From JBCCTX01 sp964652565 (lineage in GTDB: Bacteria > Bacteroidota > Bacteroidia > J057), in assembly GCA_964652565.1 (NCBI GenBank), contig CAZZEC010000005.1, forward strand, positions 12,591-76,590: a stretch of 64,000 bases of DNA, in the 5' to 3' direction. How positions within the stretch are numbered: position 1 is the stretch's first letter; the number at the start of each line of letters is the position of its first letter. A program made the translations under genes and the position numbers. Under the pieces are notes generated by a model. It did not search any database. It was not told where the DNA came from and worked only from the letters and a program-made list of their open reading frames with translations. This document shows positions 43,767 through 52,594 of the stretch, piece by piece.

Positions 43767-45026
43767 TTGGAATACAGTCTTAAGTTATCCAAAATTATCA
43801 ATGACCCAGTACATGGATTTATCGAAGTACCTAAGGGTACTATCCTGGGCTTGATTGATACTCCAGCATTTCAACGTCTCAGAAGAATCAAACAACTGGG
43901 CCAAAGTTCGTTGGTGTACCCTGGAGCTACACATACGAGATTTAGCCACGCTTTAGGGGCCCTACATCTTATGCGACAGGCATTGGACGTCTTGAGAAGA
44001 AAATCAGTAGGTATTTCAGACAAAGAATATGAAGCCGCACTGATCGCCATTTTATTACACGATATCGGTCACGGCCCCTTCTCTCATGCGTTAGAATCTT
44101 CCATTATTCCTGGCTTACACCATGAAGATATGAGTGTCGCACTTATGAACTTCCTCAATGAACAGTTTCATGGGAAGTTAGACCTTGCTATAAGAATTTT
44201 TGAAGGCACTTATCCCCGAACCTTTCTTCATCAACTAGTTTCCAGTCAGTTAGATATGGACAGGATGGACTATCTCATAAGAGATAGCTTTTTTACAGGA
44301 GTAGCAGAAGGAGTTGTAGGTATTGATAGAATCATAAAAACCTTAAACGTTTACGACGAACGCCTGGTATGTGAATCCAAAGGCATCTATTCAGTCGAAA
44401 AATTTATCGTTGCTCGCAGATTGATGTATTGGCAGGTGTATCTGCACAAAGCAGCTCTGGCAGCAGAATATATGATCGTTAATTCCCTGAAAAGAGCGCG
44501 AGAATTATATAGAAATGGTAGCTCAATCTTCGTTGGGAAACCATTAGAATACTTCTTTAACCTGGACATTCATCCCAAAGACCTAACACAGGATGTACTG
44601 GTCAGGTATATTCAACTGGATGATAATAATATTGAATATGCTATTAAGCAGTGGCAATATCACCCAGATACAATCCTCTCAGATTTGTGTAAAAGGCTTC
44701 TCAGCAGAAATCTCCTTAAAGTAAATTTGAGAAATACGCCATTTGATGAAGAAGAAATACGTCAATATCAAACGGAAGCTATGCACAACTGTAATTATAC
44801 CTCCGAAGAAATTGACTATTTTGTGCAAACGGGCAAAATATCCAATCAGGCTTATTTAAAAGAAAGCCAAGAGCCCATCATGATTTGGTTTAAGTCAGGA
44901 GAATTAAAGGATCTTGTCGACGTTTCCGATGTACAAAATATTGCTGCGCTGTCAGAGCCTGTTGTGAAGTACTTTTTATGCTATCCCCGTCAACCCGACA
45001 CTTCATCATTAAAAGTTATACAATAA
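43767..45026 (+). CDS. HD-superfamily phosphohydrolase (COG1078-type)
   Basis: A 419-residue HD-domain protein. The start IINDPVHGFIEVP and HTRFSHALGALHLMRQ, then LLHDIGHGPFSHALE, contain the H...HD...D metal motif near residues 55-110. DMDRMDYLIRDS is the typical downstream signature. Relatives include SAMHD1-like dNTP triphosphohydrolases, but the substrate is not clear here. No ATG exists near the N-terminus, so the TTG at 43767 is the likely start. It is divergent from porX by 106 bp. Confidence 0.85.
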   Translation: MEYSLKLSKIINDPVHGFIEVPKGTILGLIDTPAFQRLRRIKQLGQSSLVYPGATHTRFSHALGALHLMRQALDVLRRKSVGISDKEYEAALIAILLHDIGHGPFSHALESSIIPGLHHEDMSVALMNFLNEQFHGKLDLAIRIFEGTYPRTFLHQLVSSQLDMDRMDYLIRDSFFTGVAEGVVGIDRIIKTLNVYDERLVCESKGIYSVEKFIVARRLMYWQVYLHKAALAAEYMIVNSLKRARELYRNGSSIFVGKPLEYFFNLDIHPKDLTQDVLVRYIQLDDNNIEYAIKQWQYHPDTILSDLCKRLLSRNLLKVNLRNTPFDEEEIRQYQTEAMHNCNYTSEEIDYFVQTGKISNQAYLKESQEPIMIWFKSGELKDLVDVSDVQNIAALSEPVVKYFLCYPRQPDTSSLKVIQ

Positions 45027-45152
45027 ATTGGGATAACTCATAAATGTTCCTAGATTCGCCCTCCGAATTTAGAAATTGCTATTTCCATAAAATAGCGGTC
45101 ATACACAGGTTAACTTTTACACTTAATATTACTGTCAAAGAAAGAGTCAGTT

Positions 45153-46466
45153 ATGATTGTCATGAAATTTGGGGGTACTTCAGTAGGATCTCCAGAGAGG
45201 ATAGAAAATGTCTATCAGATTGTTTCTTCGCAAATTGAATCTCAGCCTATCGTTGTCACATCGGCTGTAGGAGGAATTACAGATTTGTTAATAGCAGCTG
45301 GAGAAAGGGCTTTATTGGGTAAAGCAAATATTGAAGCTATAAGAGATAAACATAATCAAGTCCTGGAGGGTCTTGGATTACCCATGGATATGCTGGACGC
45401 TGTACTCAAAGAATTACAACAATTGCTCATTGGAATTCGTATGATTGGCGAGATCAGCCCCAGTACCTCAGACTTATTATTATCTTTTGGTGAAAGAATG
45501 TCTTGCCAAATTTTAGCTGCCTTCTTCACACAAAAAGGGTTAGCTTCGAGACATCATTTTGCCTATGATATTGGTATGATAACCAATGATAGTTTTCAGC
45601 ATGCAGAACCTCTCCCAGAATCCTTCGAGCTTATACATCAACACCTAACTAATATCGATTATGTGCCAGTTGTTACTGGATTTATTGGAAAAACCAAGGA
45701 GGGAAGAATTGCTACACTTGGCAGAGGAGGTAGTGATTATACAGCTGCAATTCTGGGAGCAGCAGTGAAGGCTAAGGAAATACAAATCTGGACGGATGTC
45801 GATGGGATCTTAACAACAGACCCTCGAATAGTCCAAACTGCATTAAATGTTCCAGAAGTTACGTTCAAAGAAGCAGCAGAACTTGCATACTTTGGTGCTA
45901 AAGTACTACATCCCAAAACAATACGACCAGCAATGGATAATCAGATACCTGTTGTAGTAAAAAATACATCTAACTCCATACACCCTGGTACCAGAATATT
46001 ATCTTCAGTACCTGATGTTCATCAAAGGGTAAAAGCTATCTCTGTAAAGAAAAATATATCCTTAATCAATATTTATTCTTTTAGGATGCTCAATGCATTT
46101 GGGTTTTTGGCAAAAATTTTTGACAATTTTGAAAAATACGAAATAGTGGTAGATGTTGTATCTACCAGTGAAGTAAGCGTTTCTGTCACAGTAGAAGAAG
46201 GGCAAGACCTGGAACCCTTAGTATCAGATTTGTCTCAATTTGCACAGGTTAAGGTAGAGAAAGGAAAAAGTATCATTTGTATTGTAGGAGAAGGGTTGAA
46301 TAATGACGTATCCATCCCGGGAAAAGTTTTTCAGGCTATATCCAATGAAGGGATATACGTGCATATGATCTCTCAGGGTGCAAGTGATATCAACCTTAGC
46401 TTTGTCATTAATAATGAAGATGCAGCACAAGCAGTAAAAACACTACATCGCGTATTTTTCGAATAA
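45153..46466 (+). CDS. lysC: Aspartate kinase
   Basis: First enzyme of the aspartate-family amino-acid pathway. The kinase domain opens MKFGGTSVG and includes TLGRGGSDYTA and IWTDVDGILTTDPR. The last 140 residues form two ACT domains (LINIYSFRM... and IICIVGEGL), the allosteric site for lysine and/or threonine inhibition. At 437 residues it is monofunctional, without a homoserine dehydrogenase domain. asd, the next step, is 27 kb away. Confidence 0.93.
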   Translation: MIVMKFGGTSVGSPERIENVYQIVSSQIESQPIVVTSAVGGITDLLIAAGERALLGKANIEAIRDKHNQVLEGLGLPMDMLDAVLKELQQLLIGIRMIGEISPSTSDLLLSFGERMSCQILAAFFTQKGLASRHHFAYDIGMITNDSFQHAEPLPESFELIHQHLTNIDYVPVVTGFIGKTKEGRIATLGRGGSDYTAAILGAAVKAKEIQIWTDVDGILTTDPRIVQTALNVPEVTFKEAAELAYFGAKVLHPKTIRPAMDNQIPVVVKNTSNSIHPGTRILSSVPDVHQRVKAISVKKNISLINIYSFRMLNAFGFLAKIFDNFEKYEIVVDVVSTSEVSVSVTVEEGQDLEPLVSDLSQFAQVKVEKGKSIICIVGEGLNNDVSIPGKVFQAISNEGIYVHMISQGASDINLSFVINNEDAAQAVKTLHRVFFE

Positions 46467-46481
46467 TAAGCAACTAAAAGA

Positions 46482-47288
46482 TTAATCCATATCTTGAAGC
46501 AATTCTGGAGCAATACCCATATTTGAGAATCCTCCATCATGATACAGATTTTGCATAGTTACTTTTCTAGTATAATCTGAAAACATCATGATACAGTAAT
46601 CAGCACATTCTTCTGCAGTAGCATTGCCCAGTGGCGACATTTTATCGCCATAATCCAACATTTTATTAAATCCTGCAACTCCTGTTCCTGCTGTAGTAGG
46701 TGTCGGGGATTGAGAAATACTGTTTACCCTTACGTGTGATTTTTTGCCAAAATGATATCCAAAACTTCTGGCAATAGACTCGAGCAATGCCTTAGCTTCT
46801 GCCATATCATTGTATTCTGGAAATGTTCGCTGTGCAGCAATGTAGCTCAATGCCAGGATTGATCCCCATTCACTCATGAGATCTCTTGCATATAGTAGTT
46901 GTAGTACTTTGTGAAAAGAGACTGCGGATATGTCAAGCGTCTTTTCAAACCAGGAATAATTTAAGTTGGTATATTCTCTCTTTTTTCGAACATTGGGCGA
47001 CATCCCAATGGAATGAAGTACAAAATCAAGTTTACCAAATAGACTATCTGCCTCATCAAACAATGCGTTCAAGTCATCGAGCGATGTAGCATCAGCAGGA
47101 ACTATTTTTGATTGAGTTTTCTCTGCTAACTCATTAATCTTACCCATTCTCAATGCGACAGGCGCATTAGTAAGAAGGATCTCTGCACCTTCCTCATGTG
47201 CTTTTTCAGCAACCTTCCAGGCTATTGAAAGTTCGTCCAATGCTCCGAATATCAATCCTTTTTTACCTGCTAATAATTGATGTCCCAT
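46482..47288 (-). CDS. fabI: Enoyl-ACP reductase (NADH)
   Basis: Last reduction of each fatty-acid elongation round. It is a short-chain-dehydrogenase fold with the FabI cofactor loop (GALDELSIAWKVA), active-site Tyr and Lys in YNDMAEAKALLES (preceded by ERTFPEYN-like), and the LSYIAAQR segment. The loop SQSPTPTTAGTGVAGF, where E. coli has AGPIRTLAASGI, is a Bacteroidota-type variant and includes part of the triclosan-binding region. It converges with lysC, 15 bp apart, and follows the F420-type oxidoreductase gene by 38 bp on the same strand. Confidence 0.9.
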   Translation of the reverse strand: MGHQLLAGKKGLIFGALDELSIAWKVAEKAHEEGAEILLTNAPVALRMGKINELAEKTQSKIVPADATSLDDLNALFDEADSLFGKLDFVLHSIGMSPNVRKKREYTNLNYSWFEKTLDISAVSFHKVLQLLYARDLMSEWGSILALSYIAAQRTFPEYNDMAEAKALLESIARSFGYHFGKKSHVRVNSISQSPTPTTAGTGVAGFNKMLDYGDKMSPLGNATAEECADYCIMMFSDYTRKVTMQNLYHDGGFSNMGIAPELLQDMD

Positions 47289-47326
47289 AAATAAATAACC
47301 ATGTAGATAGTTAATATACCAAGGAA

Positions 47327-47965
47327 TTAAAAGTCATCCCTTTTTAAAAGCTTAAAAGCAATTTCCCTACCCAGCCCCATATTTACACCCAATCTAATCA
47401 ACAATGCAGCCATAGGTTCAATGAGTCTTGCACTTTGGAGTGGCCCACAATCCACGGGATCTAAATCAATGTCAGTGATTATTTTTTTAACAACAGCCTT
47501 CGCATCGTCATCATCCCCACAATAAAACATAGACGCTTCATTGGGACCAAAAGAAGTATAGGTATATGTCTCTGTAAAAGCTGTATTAAAGGCTTTTACA
47601 ACTTTTGCTTCAGGTAGCATCTTAGCAATTTGTTCTGCAGCAGATGTTGTATGTCCAAATGCTAAATCTGGCAAATTTTCAAAAACCACGGGATTTGTGG
47701 CGTCTATCACTATCTTACCCCTAAAATTATCTGTATTCCTAATGGTTTCTTCTACAGCCTTATACGGGACTGTAAGAATGATCACCTCTCCGTAATGTAT
47801 AGTATTTGCCAGGGTTGCTCCCTTAGCATAATGATCTATACCACCTGCTATTTCCATAGCTTTTTCAGTATCACGAGAGCCTAACATTACGTGATACGTT
47901 TTTTTGGATAGTGCTTTAGTGAGAGCTTCGCCAAGATTTCCAGTTCCAAGTATGCCTATTTTCAT
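47327..47965 (-). CDS. NADP oxidoreductase, coenzyme-F420-type fold
   Basis: The start at 47965 was chosen because it begins MKIGILGTGNLGEALTKAL, a clean Rossmann motif. An upstream TTG-type start at 48019 would add 18 atypical residues. Further features: VMLGSRD, TVPYKAVEETI, IDATNP, VKAFNT and the DLDPVDCGPLQSARLIEP segment. The family (PF03807, F420-dependent NADP reductase) is found in many bacteria that make no F420, so the name reflects fold, not proven cofactor. There are no F420 biosynthesis genes here. It may be transcribed with fabI, but a metabolic link is not established. Confidence 0.82.
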   Translation of the reverse strand: MKIGILGTGNLGEALTKALSKKTYHVMLGSRDTEKAMEIAGGIDHYAKGATLANTIHYGEVIILTVPYKAVEETIRNTDNFRGKIVIDATNPVVFENLPDLAFGHTTSAAEQIAKMLPEAKVVKAFNTAFTETYTYTSFGPNEASMFYCGDDDDAKAVVKKIITDIDLDPVDCGPLQSARLIEPMAALLIRLGVNMGLGREIAFKLLKRDDF

Positions 47966-48105
47966 AGAGTATGGTTGTAAAGAATACTGATCAATGATAA
48001 AATCACACAAACGCGCCAAAAATAATGGTTTTTTGTAAGATTCATATTATCTCTCAAGATTTAATCTATAAAAAATGGTAACGAAACCTGTTCTTGTGAT
48101 AGTTC

Positions 48106-49479
48106 TCACTTAGAAAAGGCTATTTCGATTACCGCTCGAGTAGAAGTATCAATTTTAACAGAGTCTGCAATCCTAAATCCCAGCACACCCACTATCATCT
48201 CATTGGACTCAATGACAATAGCACGTTCTTTTTCCATGGGAGTAAACTTTTCATCTATGAAGATATCGCTGAGTTTTTTTTCAAGCCTCATACCTAAAGG
48301 GACCATTTTGTCCCCAGTACTCCAATGTCTGATTTTCAAAGGGAAATGAAGCTTCTGTATATCCATAAATAAATTCGGAGATTGAATATATGGAATATTT
48401 ACAGTGTTATGTTTTATTACGGATATATAATGACCAGTGCTGCTCCTGATTGTTACTGTATCGTCAATTTCTAACAATTCGTACTCCCACTCAAGATCAG
48501 GCTTTACTCTCACCCATTCTAAACCAACAGAAGTTTTATAAATGATGCTCCCATCAGGCATATCCAGCTTCTTACCTGACATACTATAAGCTAATTGTAC
48601 TCCTTCCCACAAAAGATGCCCGTGAAGTCCCCACTGCTGTAGTGTGTACGCATACAATACTTTCTTGTAAGAATGATAGGGACTTTCCAAAAAAACCTGA
48701 TCATTCAGTATTGTACTTTCTTCACCTTCTTCTACACACTGAGTATACCAATCGCTTAACAGTATTTTCAACATCCCAACCTGATCCTTATACCATTCAT
48801 ATCTGGTGATTAAATGGTCCGTTAGCCTGGGATTAATAACCGAGGCACTAGGTATGATCTCATTTCTTACGCGATTGCGCTGATAAATATTTTCTAAATT
48901 CGTGTAATCAATACTATAGCTAATTCCCGCTTGATGTAATGCCTGAACTATATCCTCTTTTCGTATATCCAATAATGGTCGAGCGTAGGGGCCTCTTTTG
49001 ACGGGAATACGATAAAACAGATCAAACTGATTTCCCTTAATCAAGGACAATAACAGGGTTTCAATGTCATCATCCTTGTGATGTGCAGTCGCACATACTT
49101 TAAAGCCCTCATCTACTAATAGCTGATCAAAAAATTGATATCTAAGCCTCCTGGCTAGCATTTGCAAAGACACATCACCTTGGGTAAGTAGTTGCTGTGT
49201 ATCTATAGTTTGAACCCAAATTGGGATATTCCAATAATCTGCCAGATGTTGTACCATATTTTCTTCTTCCTCTGAATCCGCTCCACGTAGTTGATAGTTT
49301 ACATGTGCAATACCTAGTTCATACCCCAAATAGTGTAATACATGCGCCAAGAAAATGGAGTCAGGACCTCCACTAACTGCGACGAGAACTCTATCAGACT
49401 GATTGAATAGCTTATGCTGATTGATATACTTACTCACAACTTGGGATATTTGATCCCAAGACGCATAATTGATTTCCAT
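48106..49479 (-). CDS. tilS: tRNA(Ile)-lysidine synthetase
   Basis: Modifies the wobble C of the CAU-anticodon isoleucine tRNA to lysidine using ATP and lysine. The N-type ATP-pyrophosphatase P-loop is VSGGPDS (about 34-40), followed by HVNYQLRG and ATAHHKDDDIETLLLSL. The C-terminal TilS domain (about 380-455) contains RHWSTGDKMVPLGM and KKLSDIFIDEK, which mark the full-length form. The gene is 18 bp downstream of the secreted CARDB-like protein gene on the same strand. Confidence 0.95.
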   Translation of the reverse strand: MEINYASWDQISQVVSKYINQHKLFNQSDRVLVAVSGGPDSIFLAHVLHYLGYELGIAHVNYQLRGADSEEEENMVQHLADYWNIPIWVQTIDTQQLLTQGDVSLQMLARRLRYQFFDQLLVDEGFKVCATAHHKDDDIETLLLSLIKGNQFDLFYRIPVKRGPYARPLLDIRKEDIVQALHQAGISYSIDYTNLENIYQRNRVRNEIIPSASVINPRLTDHLITRYEWYKDQVGMLKILLSDWYTQCVEEGEESTILNDQVFLESPYHSYKKVLYAYTLQQWGLHGHLLWEGVQLAYSMSGKKLDMPDGSIIYKTSVGLEWVRVKPDLEWEYELLEIDDTVTIRSSTGHYISVIKHNTVNIPYIQSPNLFMDIQKLHFPLKIRHWSTGDKMVPLGMRLEKKLSDIFIDEKFTPMEKERAIVIESNEMIVGVLGFRIADSVKIDTSTRAVIEIAFSK

Positions 49480-49497
49480 TTAAGCAAATAAGGAAAA

Positions 49498-50319
49498 TTA
49501 TTTATTATTCATGATGACTGGCTCTGAAAATGTTCTCGATTCACCTGAATCAGTGTTGTCATCATATACCTTGATTCCAATAGGGATCTTGCTGCTCCTG
49601 TAATTCACTCCCATATAGAAATTAAATGTAATATTTTCAATTTCGTTGGGGTCTAGTTTTTCAATTACTTTATCGTCCAGATTTGAATTAATAAGTATAT
49701 GAGGGGGTACTTTAAACTCAAATCGTATGTTTTGTGCTGTACCTCCACCGTTATTTTTCAGTCTGATTTTAAGTTCAAACGGCGTATCAGGTTTGAGGGA
49801 TTGACTCCCTTCTTTCGTAAAAAAACCATGACTAATGATGTCTAATCTCGGCTTTTTAGAAATACTATATGTATTGACGTCAAAAGGTACCACTTCTGCC
49901 AATGAATCATTCTCAATTATCTCAAATCGCAATTTAACCACTCCACTTTGTAGATCTTGTCCTCCTTCAATTACTCGCTTAATTAGTTTTCTTTCGTTTG
50001 GAGCCATGTTCCCCAAAGAAATTTCTCCTGGCAGAATAATTCCAGACATATCATTACCTACAACTGTCCTAATTTTCACTCGATTGGCCACGTACTTTCC
50101 CACATTCTTGATATAAAAACTGAACTGGGCTCTTTCACTGGCATCTAACGTATTGTTATTGTTTTTATCATTAAATGACACTTCTCCGTCTAATTCTATA
50201 TCAGGCATGCCAAAATTAATGAATACAGGATTACTTATTGCAGAAACGGGCTGAGCAAGCAAATGACTGAGGATTATCCATCCTCCTGAGACTACAGCGA
50301 ATATTCCTTTAAGTTTCAT
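49498..50319 (-). CDS. Secreted protein with CARDB/DUF11-like beta domains
   Basis: The start at 50319 (MKLKGIFAVVSGG) was preferred, giving a signal peptide; an upstream Met at 50352 adds 11 residues. The mature protein has a D-x-N-x-N-type acidic segment (DKNNNNTLDASE), and then two beta-sandwich repeats of conserved-cell-adhesion type (FYIKNVGKYVANRVKIRTVVG and IRLKNNGGGTAQNIRFEFKV). It is probably periplasmic or surface-exposed and possibly calcium-binding. Its role is unknown. It precedes tilS in the same direction and is divergent from the OPT transporter. Confidence 0.7.
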   Translation of the reverse strand: MKLKGIFAVVSGGWIILSHLLAQPVSAISNPVFINFGMPDIELDGEVSFNDKNNNNTLDASERAQFSFYIKNVGKYVANRVKIRTVVGNDMSGIILPGEISLGNMAPNERKLIKRVIEGGQDLQSGVVKLRFEIIENDSLAEVVPFDVNTYSISKKPRLDIISHGFFTKEGSQSLKPDTPFELKIRLKNNGGGTAQNIRFEFKVPPHILINSNLDDKVIEKLDPNEIENITFNFYMGVNYRSSKIPIGIKVYDDNTDSGESRTFSEPVIMNNK

Positions 50320-50419
50320 AAATATCCCAATTGGTTTTGAAATATTATTCAATTTGGTAATTTAAACAAATCAAAAAACAAAAAAACTCAACAGAGACCA
50401 ACTTCTTACATCCTGATCT

Positions 50420-52188
50420 ATGAAAGAATCTCAACCTAAACCTCATATAGGTCCTGATAAGCAATTGCCTGAACTTACTATCAAAGGTATTATCCTAGGA
50501 ATTCTACTCTCCATGATCCTGGCAGGAGCTAATGCTTACCTGGGTTTATTTGCTGGATTGACCGTATCTGCGTCTATACCTGCCGCAGTAATTTCTATGG
50601 CCATATTGAGCTTATTTAGAAAGCACAATATTCTGGAGAACAATGCAGTACAAACAGCAGCTTCTGCAGGGGAATCCTTGGCAGCTGGTGCTATTTTTAC
50701 CTTTCCTGCCTTAATCCTGATGGGATATTGGCAATCCTTTAATTTTTGGGAAACTGCCTTGATCGCCTTGTGTGGAGGTGTATTAGGGGTGTTGTTTACC
50801 ATTCCCTTACGTTCGGCGCTCATAGTAAAACAAAAACTCAACTTTCCCGAAGGACAAGCCACCTCAGAAGTACTTAAGTCAGGCGAAGAGGGAGGTAAAG
50901 CTATCAGATTTTTAGCCGTTTCTGGATTAATAGGGGCTGGGACCAAACTGGCTGCCTCTGGATTTCAATTGTGGCAAGAAACTTTTGTCAAAGCAGGATT
51001 ATTTGGAAAAAAGGCCTATGCTTTTTTTGGAATTAACCTATCCCCTGCCCTCGTAGCTGTCGGATACATTGTAGGGATAAAAATTGCTGTTTTAGTATTT
51101 GCTGGAGGTGTAATCAGTTGGTGGATTGCTATACCAATACTCGTCGCTTCGGGAAATATTCCAAATATTGAGAATCCTGTGGAATTGGGAGAAACACTTT
51201 GGAGTACACAAATCAGATTTCTGGGAGTGGGTGCAATGGTTGTAGGGGGAATTTGGGCACTCATAAGCCTTAAAGATTCTTTAGGTTTTGCTTTTAAACA
51301 AGGGATTGAATCCTTTAAAAATCGAAATCAATCAGTCCCCCTACGAACTGAGCGAGATACACCTATGTCCTGGGTGATTATCCTGATTATATCTATGATT
51401 ATCCCCATCTTCATTATCTACCTCCGCGAGGTTCAATTGATTCACATTTCTGCTATGATGGCAATTCTAATGCTTGTCGCAGGTTTTCTCTTTTCTGCTG
51501 TTGCGGGATATATGGCGGGGTTAGTGGGTAGTTCCAATAACCCCATCTCAGGAGTGACCATAGCTACTATACTCACTGCCTCTCTTATTTTGTTTGCATT
51601 AATGGGAACAGATTCCGGTAATGGAGCAGCTGCTGCAATATTAATTGGAGCTGTAGTATGTTGTGCAGCAGCCATAGCAGGCGACAATATGCAAGACCTT
51701 AAGGCAGGANNNNNNNNNNNNNNNNNNNNNNNNNNNNNNNNNNNNNNNNNNNNNNNNNNNNNNNNNNNNNNNNNNNNNNNNNNNNNNNNNNNNNNNNNNN
51801 NNNNNNNNNAGGATCATCCTTTCGAACACCGGTATTGGCTGTAGCAGTTGGCTTGTACTTACCTTTTGAACTGGATAGCGCGATCATGTTGGGTGGAATC
51901 ATTGCATGGCTTGTTTCCATTTATCAGAAAAGTCAAAAAACCTTACATGGCGAACAACCTGACGCACTGCAAAGAAGCAATAGAACGGGTTTACTTATTG
52001 CATCGGGCCTCATTACAGGAGAAGCCCTCATTGGAATTATTTTGGCAATCCCTATAGCTATATATGAAAGAAATAATGTAATAGCTTTAATATCAGCACC
52101 TATTGGAGATTGGCCAGGACTGTTATTACTCACAATCATTGGGTGGTACTTATACAGATCTGCAACTAAAAGCTATCACAAAGCCTGA
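50420..52188 (+). CDS. OPT-family oligopeptide/metal-chelate transporter, crossed by an assembly gap
   Basis: A polytopic transporter of the OPT family (oligopeptides, or iron-siderophore complexes), with many membrane helices. Typical motifs are LAGANAYLGLFAGL, AASAGESLAAG, KLNFPEGQATSEVL and, past the gap, RTPVLAVAVGLYLPFELD. The coding frame before (50420-51709) and after (51810-52188) the 100-N block differ by two bases. The block is a placeholder, not a real frameshift. The missing part in related proteins is about 90 residues, so the true gap is probably larger than 100 bp. The gene is intact at both ends. Confidence 0.88.
51710..51809. other. Assembly gap (100 N)
   Basis: Exactly 100 N, the conventional size for a scaffolding gap of unknown length, inside the OPT transporter gene. 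The reading frame does not continue across it. Confidence 0.99.
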
Positions 52189-52594
52189 TGATAGGAATTA
52201 TTTCATCCCATGTAATCTTTAACAAGAATTGTTTAAGACCGATAGCCAATTCAATATTAGTAATGATAATTTAAAATTATGCTATTGAAATGGGTTTTTC
52301 TTAGAAATAATATTAATTTTGTGGGATTGCTACCTAAAGCAATAACAATTAAGGACGTATTATCAGAAAAAAAGTTGTAAATATCATTAAATAAGGCAAC
52401 CATCCATTCTAATATAGTGTTATAAAGGCTAAAACTAAAAAAACCCAAGCTTTACATGATGAAGGGCCGAATTCCTATCCCGATTTCTTATCTACATTCA
52501 TTTTTATCGGTGTAACGGAGCTTACGTTTCAAATTGTTGGACGTAAGGAGTTCTTTCATTCATTTTTGTAAAAGTCATTTATTAAATCTTTACT
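52189..52594. other. 406-bp intergenic region before the SusC-like gene
   Basis: No gene. A 7-bp inverted repeat (52521-52527 and 52541-52547, CTTACGT/ACGTAAG) lies 48 bp before the SusC start and could fold in the mRNA leader. A TAATTTTG sequence at 52314-52321 matches the -7 consensus but has no TTG at proper spacing. Confidence 0.55.

Noticed and set aside
47327..47965. True F420-dependent metabolism
   Set aside because: Only the fold family is supported. There are no F420 biosynthesis genes, and the family is common in bacteria that lack F420.
51641..51920. Minus-strand frames passing through the N block
   Set aside because: They exist only because N bases are translated as X. The region belongs to the OPT gene.
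52314..52321. Promoter -7 element for the SusC gene
   Set aside because: The TAATTTTG match has no TTG at 19-21 bp and is 270 bp from the start codon.
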